Part shown: positions 47,215 through 57,400 of the stretch, in pieces
Layout: every line of letters starts with the position of its first letter
Position numbering within the stretch: the first letter of the stretch is position 1
Assembly (NCBI RefSeq): GCF_901905185.1
Contig: NZ_CABFMQ020000131.1
Coordinates: forward strand, 1 to 64,000
DNA length: 64,000 bases
Origin: Methylocella tundrae
GTDB lineage: Bacteria; Pseudomonadota; Alphaproteobacteria; Rhizobiales; Beijerinckiaceae
Direction: 5' to 3'
Translations under genes and position numbers: made by a program
Notes under the pieces: generated by a model
What the model was told of the DNA's origin: nothing
The model's database searches: none
What the model saw: the letters and a program-made list of their open reading frames with translations, nothing else

Positions 47215-49479
47215 TTATATAGGTATCCCCTGATCTTCTGCGAATGTGCGTAACGCGTCGCGCAGACTATGGCCAGCCGTCTTTTCGACGAGCAGGCCGG
47301 TGACGAAGGCGCGGGCGAGACGCAGATCAGTTGCAAGCGTCATCGCCTTCACAGGGCCGATCGAGGCGGCCGAGACCGAAAGTCCGCGGTAGCCGATCGC
47401 CAGCAGGGCCAGCGCCTCGATCGGTTTGCCGCCCATTTCGCCGCAGAGCGTTAGCGGCGTCGATGACGCGCGAGCCGTGTCCACGATCTGCTTCAAGGCG
47501 CGCAGGAAAGGCGCGGACAGGGAGTCGAAGCGCTTCGACACGCGCTTGTTGTCGCGGTCGGCCGCGTAGAAATACTGCATGAGATCGTTCGATCCGACCG
47601 AAATAAAATCGACGCGGCTGCACACTTCCTGCAGGTCCCACAGGAGTGAAGGCACCTCGACCATAATACCGACCTTGAGATCTTTCGGCGGCTCGCGTCC
47701 ATGACGAAGCAAGTGCGCCATTTCGCGATCGAGCAGGGTTTTTGCGGCGCTGAGTTCGTCAAGCGTTGCGATCATCGGAAACATGATGCGCAAATCGCGA
47801 CTGGCGGCGGCGCGCAGCAGGCCGCGGAGCTGGGTGCGCAAAAGCCCCGGCCGGTCGAGCCCGATGCGGATGGCGCGCCAGCCGAGCGCCGGATTCTCCT
47901 CCTGCAGCTGGGTCATGTAGGGAAGCACCTTGTCGGAGCCGATATCCAGCGTGCGGAAGGTGATCTGCTTGCCTTGCGCCAGATCGAGCGCCGCGCGGTA
48001 GAGCCGCTCCTGCTCGCTCATTTTTGGAAAGCGGGAGGCGAGCATGAATTGCAGCTCCGTGCGGAACAGGCCCACCGAGATGGCGCCGGTCTCGGCAAGA
48101 TGCTGCAGATCAACGAGAAGGCCGGCGTTCATGTGGAGGTCGATCCCGACGCCGTCTTTCGTGACGGCGGGGACATCCCGCAGCTTGCGATATTGCTCCT
48201 GCCGTTTGGCGCGCAGCCGCGCCTTTTCGGCATAGGCGTGTTCGACGTCGGGCGTTGGCCGCACCTGCACGTCGCCGAGCGCCCCGTCGACGATGATCGC
48301 GTCCCCCGGTTCGACGAAATCAAGGATATTGGCGACGTCGCCGGCCGCCGGAATGCCAAGCGCGCGGGCGACGATCGCGACATGACTGCCGCCGCCCGCG
48401 TCTTCGAGGATGAGCCCGCGTAATTTGGAGCGGTCATATTCGAGCAGCGCGGCCGGTCCCATCGTGCGCGCGACGATGATCGCATTATCGGGCAATTCAT
48501 CATGCGCCGAGACGAAACTCTGTCCTGTCAGCTCGTGCAGCAGGCGATTGGCGAGATCGTCGAGATCGTGCAGGCGCTCGCGCATCGAGGGATCGGTGTG
48601 GCGCTGCAGCTTGGCTCTCGCGTCGTTTTGGACGCGCTCGACGGCGGCCTCGGCCGTGAGGCCCGTCGTCACGGCCTCGCGCAGGCGGCGCAGCCAGCCG
48701 CGATCATGCGCGACCATGCGGAAGGTCTCGAGCACGTCGCGATGTTCGCCCGGCCCCATATTGCCGCGTTCAATCAGATTGTCGATCGAATCGCGCATCG
48801 CGGCGATGGCTTTGTCGAGGCGCGCTATCTCTTGCTTGACGTCTTCGGCGACGAGTTGTTTGACGATGATGCGCGGCTCGTGGAGGACGACATGGCCGAG
48901 GCCGAGCCCTTCAGCGAGAGGGGAGCCTTTGAGGCTGAGCGGACGGCCGAGGGCGATGTCGGCGCCGGGCTGCACGATCGATTGCAACTCCCCCGAGGCG
49001 ATCATCTCGGCGAGCAGCATGGCCGTCGTCTGGAGCGCCTCGATTTCCTCTTCCGTATAGACCCGGCGCGCCCGGTTCTGGATGTCGAGCACGCCGAGCG
49101 TATTGCCGCCGCGCAGGATCGGCACGCCGAGGAAAGAGGAATAAATTTCTTCGCCCGTCTCGGGACGATAGGAAAACGCGGGGTGATTTTGCGCGTCGGC
49201 GAGAGCAAGCGGCTCGGCGGTCTCGGCGATCAGTCCGACGAGGCCTTCGCTCGCCCGCATAGTGGTGAGATGGACGGCTTCGCGGTTCAGGCCCTCTGTC
49301 GCGTAGAGCTCAAGCCGGCCGTCGGCGCGAAGGACATAGACCGAACAAACCTCGGCGACCATATTGGCGGCGATGTGAACGACGATCTTGTCGAGCCTAG
49401 CCTGCGGACTGACCGGCTCCGCCATGACTTCGCGAAGCCGGCGCAGCAGCAGACGGGGTCCGCCGAGGGCGCCATACAT
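47215..49479 (-). CDS. ptsP: Phosphoenolpyruvate-protein phosphotransferase PtsP (nitrogen PTS)
   Basis: 754 aa from an ATG at 49479 with AGGAAAC upstream; the open frame runs to 49710 but the leader lacks features. The N-terminal GAF domain (about 15-160) marks EI-Ntr. The swivelling phosphohistidine domain carries His366 in [11 protein letters not shown], and a C-terminal TIM barrel has [25 protein letters not shown] and [12 protein letters not shown]. It starts the nitrogen PTS phosphorelay. It sits between lysC and prfA. Confidence 0.95.
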   Translation of the reverse strand: MYGALGGPRLLLRRLREVMAEPVSPQARLDKIVVHIAANMVAEVCSVYVLRADGRLELYATEGLNREAVHLTTMRASEGLVGLIAETAEPLALADAQNHPAFSYRPETGEEIYSSFLGVPILRGGNTLGVLDIQNRARRVYTEEEIEALQTTAMLLAEMIASGELQSIVQPGADIALGRPLSLKGSPLAEGLGLGHVVLHEPRIIVKQLVAEDVKQEIARLDKAIAAMRDSIDNLIERGNMGPGEHRDVLETFRMVAHDRGWLRRLREAVTTGLTAEAAVERVQNDARAKLQRHTDPSMRERLHDLDDLANRLLHELTGQSFVSAHDELPDNAIIVARTMGPAALLEYDRSKLRGLILEDAGGGSHVAIVARALGIPAAGDVANILDFVEPGDAIIVDGALGDVQVRPTPDVEHAYAEKARLRAKRQEQYRKLRDVPAVTKDGVGIDLHMNAGLLVDLQHLAETGAISVGLFRTELQFMLASRFPKMSEQERLYRAALDLAQGKQITFRTLDIGSDKVLPYMTQLQEENPALGWRAIRIGLDRPGLLRTQLRGLLRAAASRDLRIMFPMIATLDELSAAKTLLDREMAHLLRHGREPPKDLKVGIMVEVPSLLWDLQEVCSRVDFISVGSNDLMQYFYAADRDNKRVSKRFDSLSAPFLRALKQIVDTARASSTPLTLCGEMGGKPIEALALLAIGYRGLSVSAASIGPVKAMTLATDLRLARAFVTGLLVEKTAGHSLRDALRTFAEDQGIPI

Positions 49480-49642
49480 GGCTGTTTCCTGTCCAGGCCT
49501 TGAGGCCTCATGATCATGCGCCAAGGGCGCGAAAAGAGCGCTGAGCAGGCTCTCTCCTGCCTTGGGTTCGTTTAACCAGTGCAAACCCCGGACCGCAAGA
49601 GAATGTAGGGCGTTTGCGAAGGAATGCGCGGCAATTTGCGCT

Positions 49643-50881
49643 TCAGGCTTTATCGAGGCCGTAAAGCGAATGAAGAGTCCTGACCGCCAATTCCGTGTAG
49701 GCCGCCTCAATCAGCACCGAAAACTTAATCTCGGACGTGGTGATCGCCCTGATATTGATGCCTTTTTCCGCCAAAGCCTTGAACGCGCGGGCGGCCACTC
49801 CCGCGTGGCTGCGCATGCCGACCCCGATGGCGGAGATTTTGACGACATCATTCGCTCCGTGGAGGCTGGCGAAACCAATCTGTGGCTGCGCCTTAAGCAG
49901 AATGGCTTTGGTTCGTTCAAAATCGGCGGCTGGCACCGTAAAAGTCATGTCGGTCGATCCCGCATCCTCGGAAGCGACCTGAATGATCATATCAACATTT
50001 ATGTTAGCTTCGGCGAGCGGCATGAATATGGCGGCGGCGACGCCCGGATGGTCCGCCACCTGCCGCAAAGTGACCTGCGCTTCATCCCTTGAAAAAGCAA
50101 TGCCGGTGACGACCTGCTGCTCCACAATATCCTCCTCATCGCAAATCAAGGTGCCGGGTTGCGGATTTTCCGGATCATCAAACGACGAGCGCACGAATGT
50201 CTTGACCTTGTGCACCATGGCGAGTTCGACCGAGCGCACCTGCAGGACCTTGGCCCCGAGCGAAGCCATTTCCAGCATTTCTTCGAACGCCACGCGATCG
50301 AGGCGGCGCGCTTTCGGAACGATCCGCGGATCGGTCGTATAAACGCCGTCGACGTCGGTATAAATGTCGCACCGGTCCGCCTTGATCGCGGCGGCGATGG
50401 CGACGGCGCTGGTGTCGGAGCCGCCGCGGCCAAGCGTCGCGATGCGGCCGGTGTCCTTGTTGACGCCCTGAAAGCCAGAGATCACAGCGACTTCGCCGCG
50501 CGCTTCAAATCCCTTGATGATCGCCGACCCGTCGATGTCGAGAATGCGCGCCGACCCGTGCGAATCGGAGGTGAGGATCGGCACCTGCCAGCCCTGCCAT
50601 GAGCGCGCCGGGATGCCGGCGTCCTGCAGAACCAGCGCGAGCAGCCCGGCGGTGACCTGTTCGCCCGACGAGACCACCGCGTCATATTCGCGCGCGTCAT
50701 AGAGTTTCGCGGCTTCACGGCACCAGCCGACGAGTTCGTTGGTCTTGCCCGACATGGCGGAGACGATGACGGCGACGTCAAAGCCAGCCTTGCGCTCGCG
50801 CGCGACATGCCTTGCCACATTCCGGATGCGTTCTATGTTTGCGACCGACGTGCCGCCAAACTTCATGACTAGACGGGACAT
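49643..50881 (-). CDS. lysC: Aspartate kinase
   Basis: 412 aa. First step of lysine, threonine and methionine synthesis. KFGGTSVANIERI at 8-20 is the ATP-binding kinase start, with FQGVNKDTGRIATLGRGGSDTSAV and the KADRCDIYTDVDGVYT segment. Two ACT domains occupy about 265-405 (ending SEIKFSVLIEAAYTELAVRTLH), so it is probably feedback-inhibited. ptsP follows on the same strand, and the order lysC-ptsP-prfA is often seen in Rhizobiales. Confidence 0.95.
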   Translation of the reverse strand: MSRLVMKFGGTSVANIERIRNVARHVARERKAGFDVAVIVSAMSGKTNELVGWCREAAKLYDAREYDAVVSSGEQVTAGLLALVLQDAGIPARSWQGWQVPILTSDSHGSARILDIDGSAIIKGFEARGEVAVISGFQGVNKDTGRIATLGRGGSDTSAVAIAAAIKADRCDIYTDVDGVYTTDPRIVPKARRLDRVAFEEMLEMASLGAKVLQVRSVELAMVHKVKTFVRSSFDDPENPQPGTLICDEEDIVEQQVVTGIAFSRDEAQVTLRQVADHPGVAAAIFMPLAEANINVDMIIQVASEDAGSTDMTFTVPAADFERTKAILLKAQPQIGFASLHGANDVVKISAIGVGMRSHAGVAARAFKALAEKGINIRAITTSEIKFSVLIEAAYTELAVRTLHSLYGLDKA

Positions 50882-51076
50882 CGGGGCGAAAAGCGCTCCT
50901 TGGCTGGGCTTGCGCGAGAGGGGTCATTCGGCGGCCGATTTGCGTCGATAGGCTCCCGGAGCCTATCAAGTCGAATCAGCCTTCGCCGGCGCGGCGAAGG
51001 CGGTATCGCTTCGCCTCGCGGCGGCGCATTCATGCAAAGGCCGGCGCGGCGAGTCAATGCAATAAAGCCCAGCGGA

Positions 51077-51859
51077 ATGCAAACCATGGTTCAAAGGGAA
51101 AAAATCGCGCCCGAATCGACCGTCGATCCGGAGGATGTCGCAAGATTCGACCGGCTGAGCGACGAATGGTGGCGCCCTGACGGGCCGATGGCGGCGCTGC
51201 ACAAATTCAATCCCGTGCGCGTCGCTTATCTGCGCGATCTGCTGAGCCGCCATTTCACGGTCGACGGGCGCCCGCGCGACCGTCACGGGTCCCAGCCGCT
51301 CGCCGGCCTGCGCGTGCTCGACATCGGCTGCGGCGCCGGCATTCTGGCCGAGCCGCTCGCCCGGCATGGCGCGGTTGTGACCGCGATTGATCCGGCGCCC
51401 CGGAATATAGAAGCGGCGAAGGATCACGCCGCTCTGGCGGGCCTCAAAATCAACTATCGCTGCGCGACCGCCGAGGCGCTGAACGCCGAGGGCGAGGTTT
51501 TCGACGTCGTCCTCGCGATGGAGGTGCTGGAGCATGTGCGCGACGTACAAGGCTTCCTGCGCCACGCCGGCGCGATGACGCGGCCCGGCGGCGTGCTCGT
51601 CGCCGCGACGCTCAACAGAACCTTCAAAAGCTTCGCCTTTGCGATCGTCGGGGCCGAATATGTGCTGCGCTGGGCGCCGCGCGGCACGCATGACTGGAGC
51701 CAGTTCATCACCCCGGCTGAGCTCGGAAAGTCGCTCGAGGCGGCGGGCCTGCGCGTTTTCGATGAGACAGGGGTCGTCTTCGATCCGCTGGCGGGCAAAT
51801 GGCGGCTCGCGCATGATATGAGCATCAATTACATCATGGCCGCGGTCAAACGCGTCTGA
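51077..51859 (+). CDS. ubiG: Ubiquinone biosynthesis O-methyltransferase UbiG
   Basis: 260 aa from ATG 51077 (ATG 51086 also possible). FDRLSDEWWRPDGPMAALHKFNPVRVAYL is the UbiG opening; the SAM site is LDIGCGAGILAEPLA, with AMEVLEHV and LNRTFKSFAFAIVGAEYVLRW. It methylates two hydroxyl groups in ubiquinone synthesis. It is divergent from lysC, as in many rhizobia. A reading from 50900 adds Arg-rich junk. Confidence 0.94.
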   Translation: MQTMVQREKIAPESTVDPEDVARFDRLSDEWWRPDGPMAALHKFNPVRVAYLRDLLSRHFTVDGRPRDRHGSQPLAGLRVLDIGCGAGILAEPLARHGAVVTAIDPAPRNIEAAKDHAALAGLKINYRCATAEALNAEGEVFDVVLAMEVLEHVRDVQGFLRHAGAMTRPGGVLVAATLNRTFKSFAFAIVGAEYVLRWAPRGTHDWSQFITPAELGKSLEAAGLRVFDETGVVFDPLAGKWRLAHDMSINYIMAAVKRV

Positions 51860-52037
51860 ACCGCTTATCCCGTACTCTTTCCGGCCGGGGAGGGCGCGTT
51901 TTTGACAGATCCGTCGCTTGCGTTTGCCGCTCATCCCATCGCGTTTTGGAAAGCATTATTCCCTCTGGCGGGCGCTGGCTTGGACGCGGCGACGAGGCTA
52001 TCGCGAATCGGCGCGGGATTGGTCAGAATTCGAGCTG

Positions 52038-53960
52038 TCATGAGGCGAGATTTCGCAGCGCCTCCGCGACGCGCGACATTGGCTCGCTCCAGTCGCCGAG
52101 CCGGCTTTGCCTTACAAGGCGCATCGAGGGATACCAGGGGCAATCCTCGCGATCGAGCAGCCAGCGCCAATCGGGAATGCGCTGCAGCAAAACGGTGACG
52201 GGCCGGCCGAGAGCGCCGGCGAGATGCGCGGTCGAGGTATCGCAGGAGACGATAAGGTCGAGGCTCTGCATGAGAGCCGCGGTGTCGATGAAACTGTCCG
52301 GACCGGCGTCGAAGTCCGCGCCCATCTGTTCGAGCCAGGGTAGGGCGGCGAGATCGTCCTGCGGCGGCAGGTCGGCCGGCCTTTGCAGGCTGATCAGCCG
52401 CACGCCCTCGCCGGTCCGCCCTGCGCCTATGAGCCTCTCGAACAGGGCGAGCGGCACGGCGCGGCCGCGATCGGCCTTCAGATTGGCGCTCCCGCGCCAG
52501 CAAATCCCGACCTTGAGGCCGTGCGAGCCAAGCCGAGACGCCCATTTTTGGACAAGAGCCGGCTCGGCAAAAAGATAGGGAATAGGCGTCGGGATCGAAT
52601 GGAGCCGCGTTTTCAGCGCGCGCGGCAGGCTGCAAAGGGCGATTTGAAAATCAAAGCGCTCACCGCGTCCAAGATCGCCCGGCTCGAGGCGGTCAATAAG
52701 CCGAAGCGGCGGCGCGAGGCTCTTGAAAAGCCGGTGCAGACGCCGGCGGCAGAAGAAGGTGACGTTGGCGCCAAGCTCGGTGAGAACGAGGCAAAAGCGC
52801 ACAAACTGAATCGTGTCGCCAAAACCCTGTTCGTCGAAAACGATGATGCTTTTGCCCGCGAGCTTCTGACCTTCCCATTCGGGAACGGCAAGCTTGAGCG
52901 CGTGCTTGGGCGTTCTGCTGATAATCCAGCGCGATTCATAAAAATCCCAGCCCCGTGCGAACTCGCCGCGCAGCAGCAGCAGGACCGCTTTGTTGTTCTT
53001 CGCATGGTCCGAGTCCGGCTGCAACGCGAGGGCGTTATCCAGCCCGGCCAGAGCTTCGCCGAGCCGGCCGAGCTGCTTTTGCGCGCCCGCGCGTCCGATC
53101 AACGCTTCCGAATAGTCAGCGCGCAAAGCGAGCGCCCGCTCATAATCGGACAGCGCCGCCTCCGGGCGCTGCGTCGCCAGCATCAGATTGCCGCGATTGT
53201 TCCAGGCTTGAGGAGAATGTGGGTCGGCGCGCAAAGCGGCGTCAAACGCCTTGTCAGCCTCCCCATAGCGGCCGAGCGTCAGCAGAGCGGCGCCGAGGTT
53301 GTTCCAGGCGGCGGCGTTGTCCGGATCGTTGTTCAATGCGCGATCGTAACAGGCGATGGCCTCGTCCAGACGATCGAGACCTTGCAGAATATCGCCGCGA
53401 TCAATCAGGGCTTCGGTGAAGCTCGGGCTGAGGCGCACCGCCTCGTCGAGAAATTCGATGGCGCCCTGCGGATAGCCGAGATCACGCAGGACAAGCGCGC
53501 CGGCGCGTAAAGCCTCCGGATAGGCGGGATTGAGCCGCAAAGCGGCATCGTAAGACACAATCGCCTCATCGAGCCGGCCGGCCGCGCGCAAAAGATTGCC
53601 GCGATTATAGAAGAGCGCCGGCTCTGCGAGTCCAAGACGATGCGCCTCGTCATAGCATGCGAGCGCCTCCGCCCGGCCAAGCTGCTGCAGCGCCGCTCCG
53701 CGATGGAGCCAGGCTTGCGTATTGGCGGGATCGAGGCTGAGCGAACGATTGAACCAGTTAAGCGCCGTCTCATAGTCCGCGGCGCTGAGGCAAATCAGGC
53801 CGATGAGCGTGGATTTTTCCGGACTCCCAACTTGCTGCGAGTCCAAAGGGCGCACACCAAGCAGGGCGTCCTCGGTCCGGCCGCTGCGAAGCTGCGCGAT
53901 CGACCGCTCGATGGCCGCGTCAACGCCATCCTCAACGCGCTGTCCTTGATCGTAATTCAA
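52038..53960 (-). CDS. TPR-repeat protein with glycosyltransferase-like C-terminus
   Basis: 640 aa. Residues about 14-370 are consecutive tetratricopeptide repeats with the alanine/tyrosine pattern ALIGRAGAQKQLGRLGEAL and NNLGAALLTLGRYGEA. The final 270 residues include KVGICWRGSANLKADRGRAVPL, VSCDTSTAHLAGALGRPV and PDWRWLLDREDCPWYPSMRLVRQ, the GT9/ADP-heptosyltransferase-like signature. Such proteins may glycosylate or bind a glycan. No glycan cluster is nearby. The start is assumed at the first ATG. Confidence 0.82.
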   Translation of the reverse strand: MNYDQGQRVEDGVDAAIERSIAQLRSGRTEDALLGVRPLDSQQVGSPEKSTLIGLICLSAADYETALNWFNRSLSLDPANTQAWLHRGAALQQLGRAEALACYDEAHRLGLAEPALFYNRGNLLRAAGRLDEAIVSYDAALRLNPAYPEALRAGALVLRDLGYPQGAIEFLDEAVRLSPSFTEALIDRGDILQGLDRLDEAIACYDRALNNDPDNAAAWNNLGAALLTLGRYGEADKAFDAALRADPHSPQAWNNRGNLMLATQRPEAALSDYERALALRADYSEALIGRAGAQKQLGRLGEALAGLDNALALQPDSDHAKNNKAVLLLLRGEFARGWDFYESRWIISRTPKHALKLAVPEWEGQKLAGKSIIVFDEQGFGDTIQFVRFCLVLTELGANVTFFCRRRLHRLFKSLAPPLRLIDRLEPGDLGRGERFDFQIALCSLPRALKTRLHSIPTPIPYLFAEPALVQKWASRLGSHGLKVGICWRGSANLKADRGRAVPLALFERLIGAGRTGEGVRLISLQRPADLPPQDDLAALPWLEQMGADFDAGPDSFIDTAALMQSLDLIVSCDTSTAHLAGALGRPVTVLLQRIPDWRWLLDREDCPWYPSMRLVRQSRLGDWSEPMSRVAEALRNLAS

Positions 53961-54300
53961 GAGTCAGCGGCCTGCGCCGGGCGATCGCGCTGCATGTCGA
54001 TCGAACTCCATCCTCAAAGGTCCGTTGCGCGATGCATCGGATCCAGCGCGCGGGAAATCATTGCAAGAAGAAAAGCATCCCAGTCTTGCGCCGTGCTGGA
54101 CTGCGCGAAGCGCGGCGCCGTCAGGGGCTGGCGCGTAGGATTGGCAGACAATGCGAGCGATTCTCGCGATCGTAGGCGTGGCTCGGCGGCCGCCGTTCTA
54201 CGGTTATGAACGGCGCGGACACGACGGATTTCTCCGTCGTGTCCGATCGAAGGTTAGCGCGAGCTGGCCGGTTCAGACCGAATGAAGCAACAATGCGCGT
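53961..54300. other. 340-bp intergenic region with a long hairpin
   Basis: No convincing gene. A perfect 11-bp stem GGACACGACGG (54217-54227) and CCGTCGTGTCC (54234-54244) with a 6-nt loop lies 57 bp past the beta-helix gene's stop and could end or stabilise its transcript. Confidence 0.5.
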
Positions 54301-56790
54301 TCAATCATGTCCGATCACTGTGCCAATCGATCCCGGAACCCAGTAATTCAACTGGCTTGTATCGAGCAGCAATGTCGAGGTAACTCCGGGGGAGTTTACG
54401 GTATATGAATTCCAGATGACCGTATCGAGATCCCCGGTGCCGATCTGGAAGTCAACCGGGCAATTGATGCAGGCGTTTCCCTGGAAAATATTTCCGACAA
54501 GAGCTGACTTGCCTTGTTCTACATAAGGAGTCTGCCCCTGGTAATAGACGACATTCTGAAAGCCTTGCGGGTATGGGTAAGAATAGGTGCCTGAGCGCGT
54601 CGTGATGCTGTTGTTGCGTACTTCGACGCCGAGGGTGCTATACCCCCAAAAGGTGTTCGGCCAGATGTTCGTCAGGTTTATGTTGATAAAGGGCGATCTC
54701 GTAGAGTTTATGTTAGCGAGAGTGTTTCCTTTTATTTCGATGTTTCGCGACACGCTGAACTCGGGGAGCCCAACGGCGTCGGAATTGGTCGATATCGGAT
54801 TGAGATAAATGCCGCCGTTGTCCGTCATTTTGTTAGAAGAGACGTTGGTGTTGAGAAATGCGCCTGCCCACAGACTGATCCCTTGGGGATTGTTGCTCAT
54901 GGTGTTGCCATTGATCCAGGCGTTTTCAAAAGAAGGAACCGCGATGGTGAAATGATCGCCCGCCGCGGGAACGACGTCCCAGGGTTGATCAATGGTGAAA
55001 GTGCTGTTGTTGCTCAACTGTGTGATGTGTCTCCACTGCCCGGCTCCCGCGCCGCTGACGATGATGACCATCGAATTTGAATAATAATTCCAGCTTTTGG
55101 CGTTGGCGCTGACGCTCGTGCTATTTGCCGAGGTCACGACGCCTTCGTCCTCACGGCCTCTCGATTCATTCAGAAACGTTTCGCCATCGTTCAGGGTGCT
55201 GTCGAGGGAGCCGTCCGACACGTCAAAAATGTTGTTTGCAATAATGATGTTTTTGCCGAACTGGATCGTCAACTGGCGTCCGAGCCTGCGACTGACCATC
55301 TGACCGGTCCCGACCGGCGTGCTTGTGCAGCACGCGGCGGCAGCCATCGCCGACGTCGCGGCAACCTTATCGGACGCGCTGCGCGTGAAGTGATTGCTTT
55401 CGATGAAAGCATTAACCATGTCATTCATCAGAACCTGATCGGTCGCCCATTTGACGGTGTTGCCGACAAAGACGAGATTGCTTGATCCGAGGATATAAAT
55501 CGGTCCCAATCCGCCGGTCGCCGGGCTTCCATTCTGGAAGTTGACCGCCTGATGGAAGTTGGAATTCATAATGCTGATTCGATCGCCGACCGGAAAAATA
55601 GACGCTCCGCTGCCGAGTTCCCAATTGACGCGCTGAATGAAGAACTTGCTGATGGTCCCGCCTCGCGTGTCGAGATTGATGACCCTCTGGCTCGTGAGGT
55701 CGACATTCTGAATCGAAAGATCCGCGATCCCCGTCAACACCGCGTTGTCGGGAACTTCAATGCCCGACATGCCGAAGGACGAGCCCTGAGCGGACGTCGG
55801 GCCGAAGATGATTTTCGTGTCGGCATTGCTATGGCCCTGAATGACGACGCCGGGCCGGATGGCGATGCCCGTCACTCCGAGATTGTAGGTTCCCGCGGGA
55901 AGGTAGACGATGCCGCCGCCGTTTCTTGAGGCCTGGTCGAGCGCCGATTGAATCGCGCCGGCGTCATTGGTGACGCCGTCACCCCTCGCGACAGGGTTCA
56001 GGCTCGGGTCCGTCCTGACGTTGAAAATATGGTGGTCGGACTGTTTCGTGCCTGCGACGCCGGCGTTATAGCCAGGTCCGTCCCGGGTGACGAAGTCATA
56101 GGCCCAGGGCGCGTCAACGCCGAAATAGTCGCCTCCGGCCGCATGCCCGAGCACTGTCGCTTCTGTGGTGGTCGAGGCTAGCCCATTCGACACAATGGCC
56201 TTGTAAGTGTGACCCGCGACAATGCCGGCCGGCGGTATGAAAGTGAGAAAAAAGAAAGTGCTGTTGCTGGGGGCGACGCTGGCCGCCAGTTGAGCGTTGG
56301 TCTGCGTATCGAGCAAAGTGATGCTTGGCGATCCGCCGGCGACGAGCAGATTGCGGCCATAGAGGCGGGTGGGTCGGCCCGGGGCGATGTCCGCCCGCCA
56401 GAACTGAAAAGCCTGCGGCGCATTGATGGCGACCGAGTTGCTGGTCGACGACGCATTATCGTAGACCTGAACCGTGTAGAGGCTGAACGCCCAGTTTTGG
56501 GGAATGCGCAGGACGACGACATTGTCCTGGCCTTTCGTGACCGGCACCTGGGTTCTGACTTTCGTATTGCCGGGCGTGATGAATACCTGCGGCGCTGCGC
56601 CAAAGCCCGAGCCCTCGAGGGATATGAAATCGCCCGGATTGGCGGTAAAAGGCGCATTGATGATGGTCGCTTTAGCCCAGGCCGTGCAAGGCGCGGCGCA
56701 TAAAAGGGCAATGCAACCGGCGAGAGATGCTCGCCCGATTAAAGATAAATGGCGCAATCTATTGAAAAATCGAATTATTGTTCCCGGCAT
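54301..56790 (-). CDS. Secreted right-handed beta-helix protein (pectate-lyase-like)
   Basis: 829 aa from an ATG at 56790 with AAGGAG just upstream; the frame extends to 56919 but lacks a site. A signal peptide covers about 1-38. An N-terminal Ig-like/IPT-like part (INAPFTANPGDFISLEGSGFG) leads into the Pectate_lyase_3 signature GDGVTNDAGAIQSALDQASR, GGIVYLPAGTYNL and many short beta-helix rungs with Asn and Ser stacks (NIEIKGNTLANINS). The substrate could be a plant or microbial polysaccharide; no catalytic residues could be assigned. Confidence 0.8.
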   Translation of the reverse strand: MPGTIIRFFNRLRHLSLIGRASLAGCIALLCAAPCTAWAKATIINAPFTANPGDFISLEGSGFGAAPQVFITPGNTKVRTQVPVTKGQDNVVVLRIPQNWAFSLYTVQVYDNASSTSNSVAINAPQAFQFWRADIAPGRPTRLYGRNLLVAGGSPSITLLDTQTNAQLAASVAPSNSTFFFLTFIPPAGIVAGHTYKAIVSNGLASTTTEATVLGHAAGGDYFGVDAPWAYDFVTRDGPGYNAGVAGTKQSDHHIFNVRTDPSLNPVARGDGVTNDAGAIQSALDQASRNGGGIVYLPAGTYNLGVTGIAIRPGVVIQGHSNADTKIIFGPTSAQGSSFGMSGIEVPDNAVLTGIADLSIQNVDLTSQRVINLDTRGGTISKFFIQRVNWELGSGASIFPVGDRISIMNSNFHQAVNFQNGSPATGGLGPIYILGSSNLVFVGNTVKWATDQVLMNDMVNAFIESNHFTRSASDKVAATSAMAAAACCTSTPVGTGQMVSRRLGRQLTIQFGKNIIIANNIFDVSDGSLDSTLNDGETFLNESRGREDEGVVTSANSTSVSANAKSWNYYSNSMVIIVSGAGAGQWRHITQLSNNSTFTIDQPWDVVPAAGDHFTIAVPSFENAWINGNTMSNNPQGISLWAGAFLNTNVSSNKMTDNGGIYLNPISTNSDAVGLPEFSVSRNIEIKGNTLANINSTRSPFININLTNIWPNTFWGYSTLGVEVRNNSITTRSGTYSYPYPQGFQNVVYYQGQTPYVEQGKSALVGNIFQGNACINCPVDFQIGTGDLDTVIWNSYTVNSPGVTSTLLLDTSQLNYWVPGSIGTVIGHD

Positions 56791-57400
56791 GGCCACCACT
56801 CCTTGTAGCATCTGCTCCAACCGCGCCGCCGAAGCAGAGCCTTGACCGGAGCCGTAAGCTTTCGGGTAATTGCAAATTATGTCAACAACATGTAAATGTT
56901 GTGGCATATCATTTATCATATTTGGGCTTGTGCTAAACTCGATCGGGTGAGCTGATAAAATATAATTACGAATAATTCATTCATGTGTTGGTATCGTTTC
57001 ATTTGTGGAAATAGTCAATTGTAAATTTAGTGCATATATTTCGGGTATGTTTGACTACCTGACCGTATTTGGTGCTGAATACATGTGTCTCGGGCGGGTA
57101 GATTTTATAAAACGAGAATCGCGCCTGAAATTCTCGAATAGATTTCTTGCATTCGGTTTCTTTGTTCTTTTTCAGAAGCTTTGGCGGCAGGATCGCAGGC
57201 GGCTGTGCCAAGCAGGCGTCTGCCTGGGCGGAGCATGGCGAATCAGTCGACGTTGCGGCGGGGCGATCGCTAGCCGTCGCCTCATCTGACGTTCCGTCAG
57301 CGTCATATCCGCGGCTGCCTCGACAGCACAGGACACCGGGCTTCATCGTTGCGATCGGCCATGGGTTGCTTTACAAAGGGCGAAAAGGCGAGGGCGCTGG
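56791..57400. promoter_or_regulatory. 610-bp AT-rich intergenic region upstream of the beta-helix gene
   Basis: It has lower GC than the surroundings, between divergent genes. A perfect 7-bp inverted repeat ACAACAT-GTAA-ATGTTGT (56885-56902), 95 bp before the beta-helix start, may be an operator. Short ORFs here on both strands (for example 57005-57289) show no family features. Confidence 0.45.

Noticed and set aside
57005-57289. 94-codon frame in the AT-rich region
   Set aside because: No ribosome-binding site or recognisable domain; frames on both strands are equally long.
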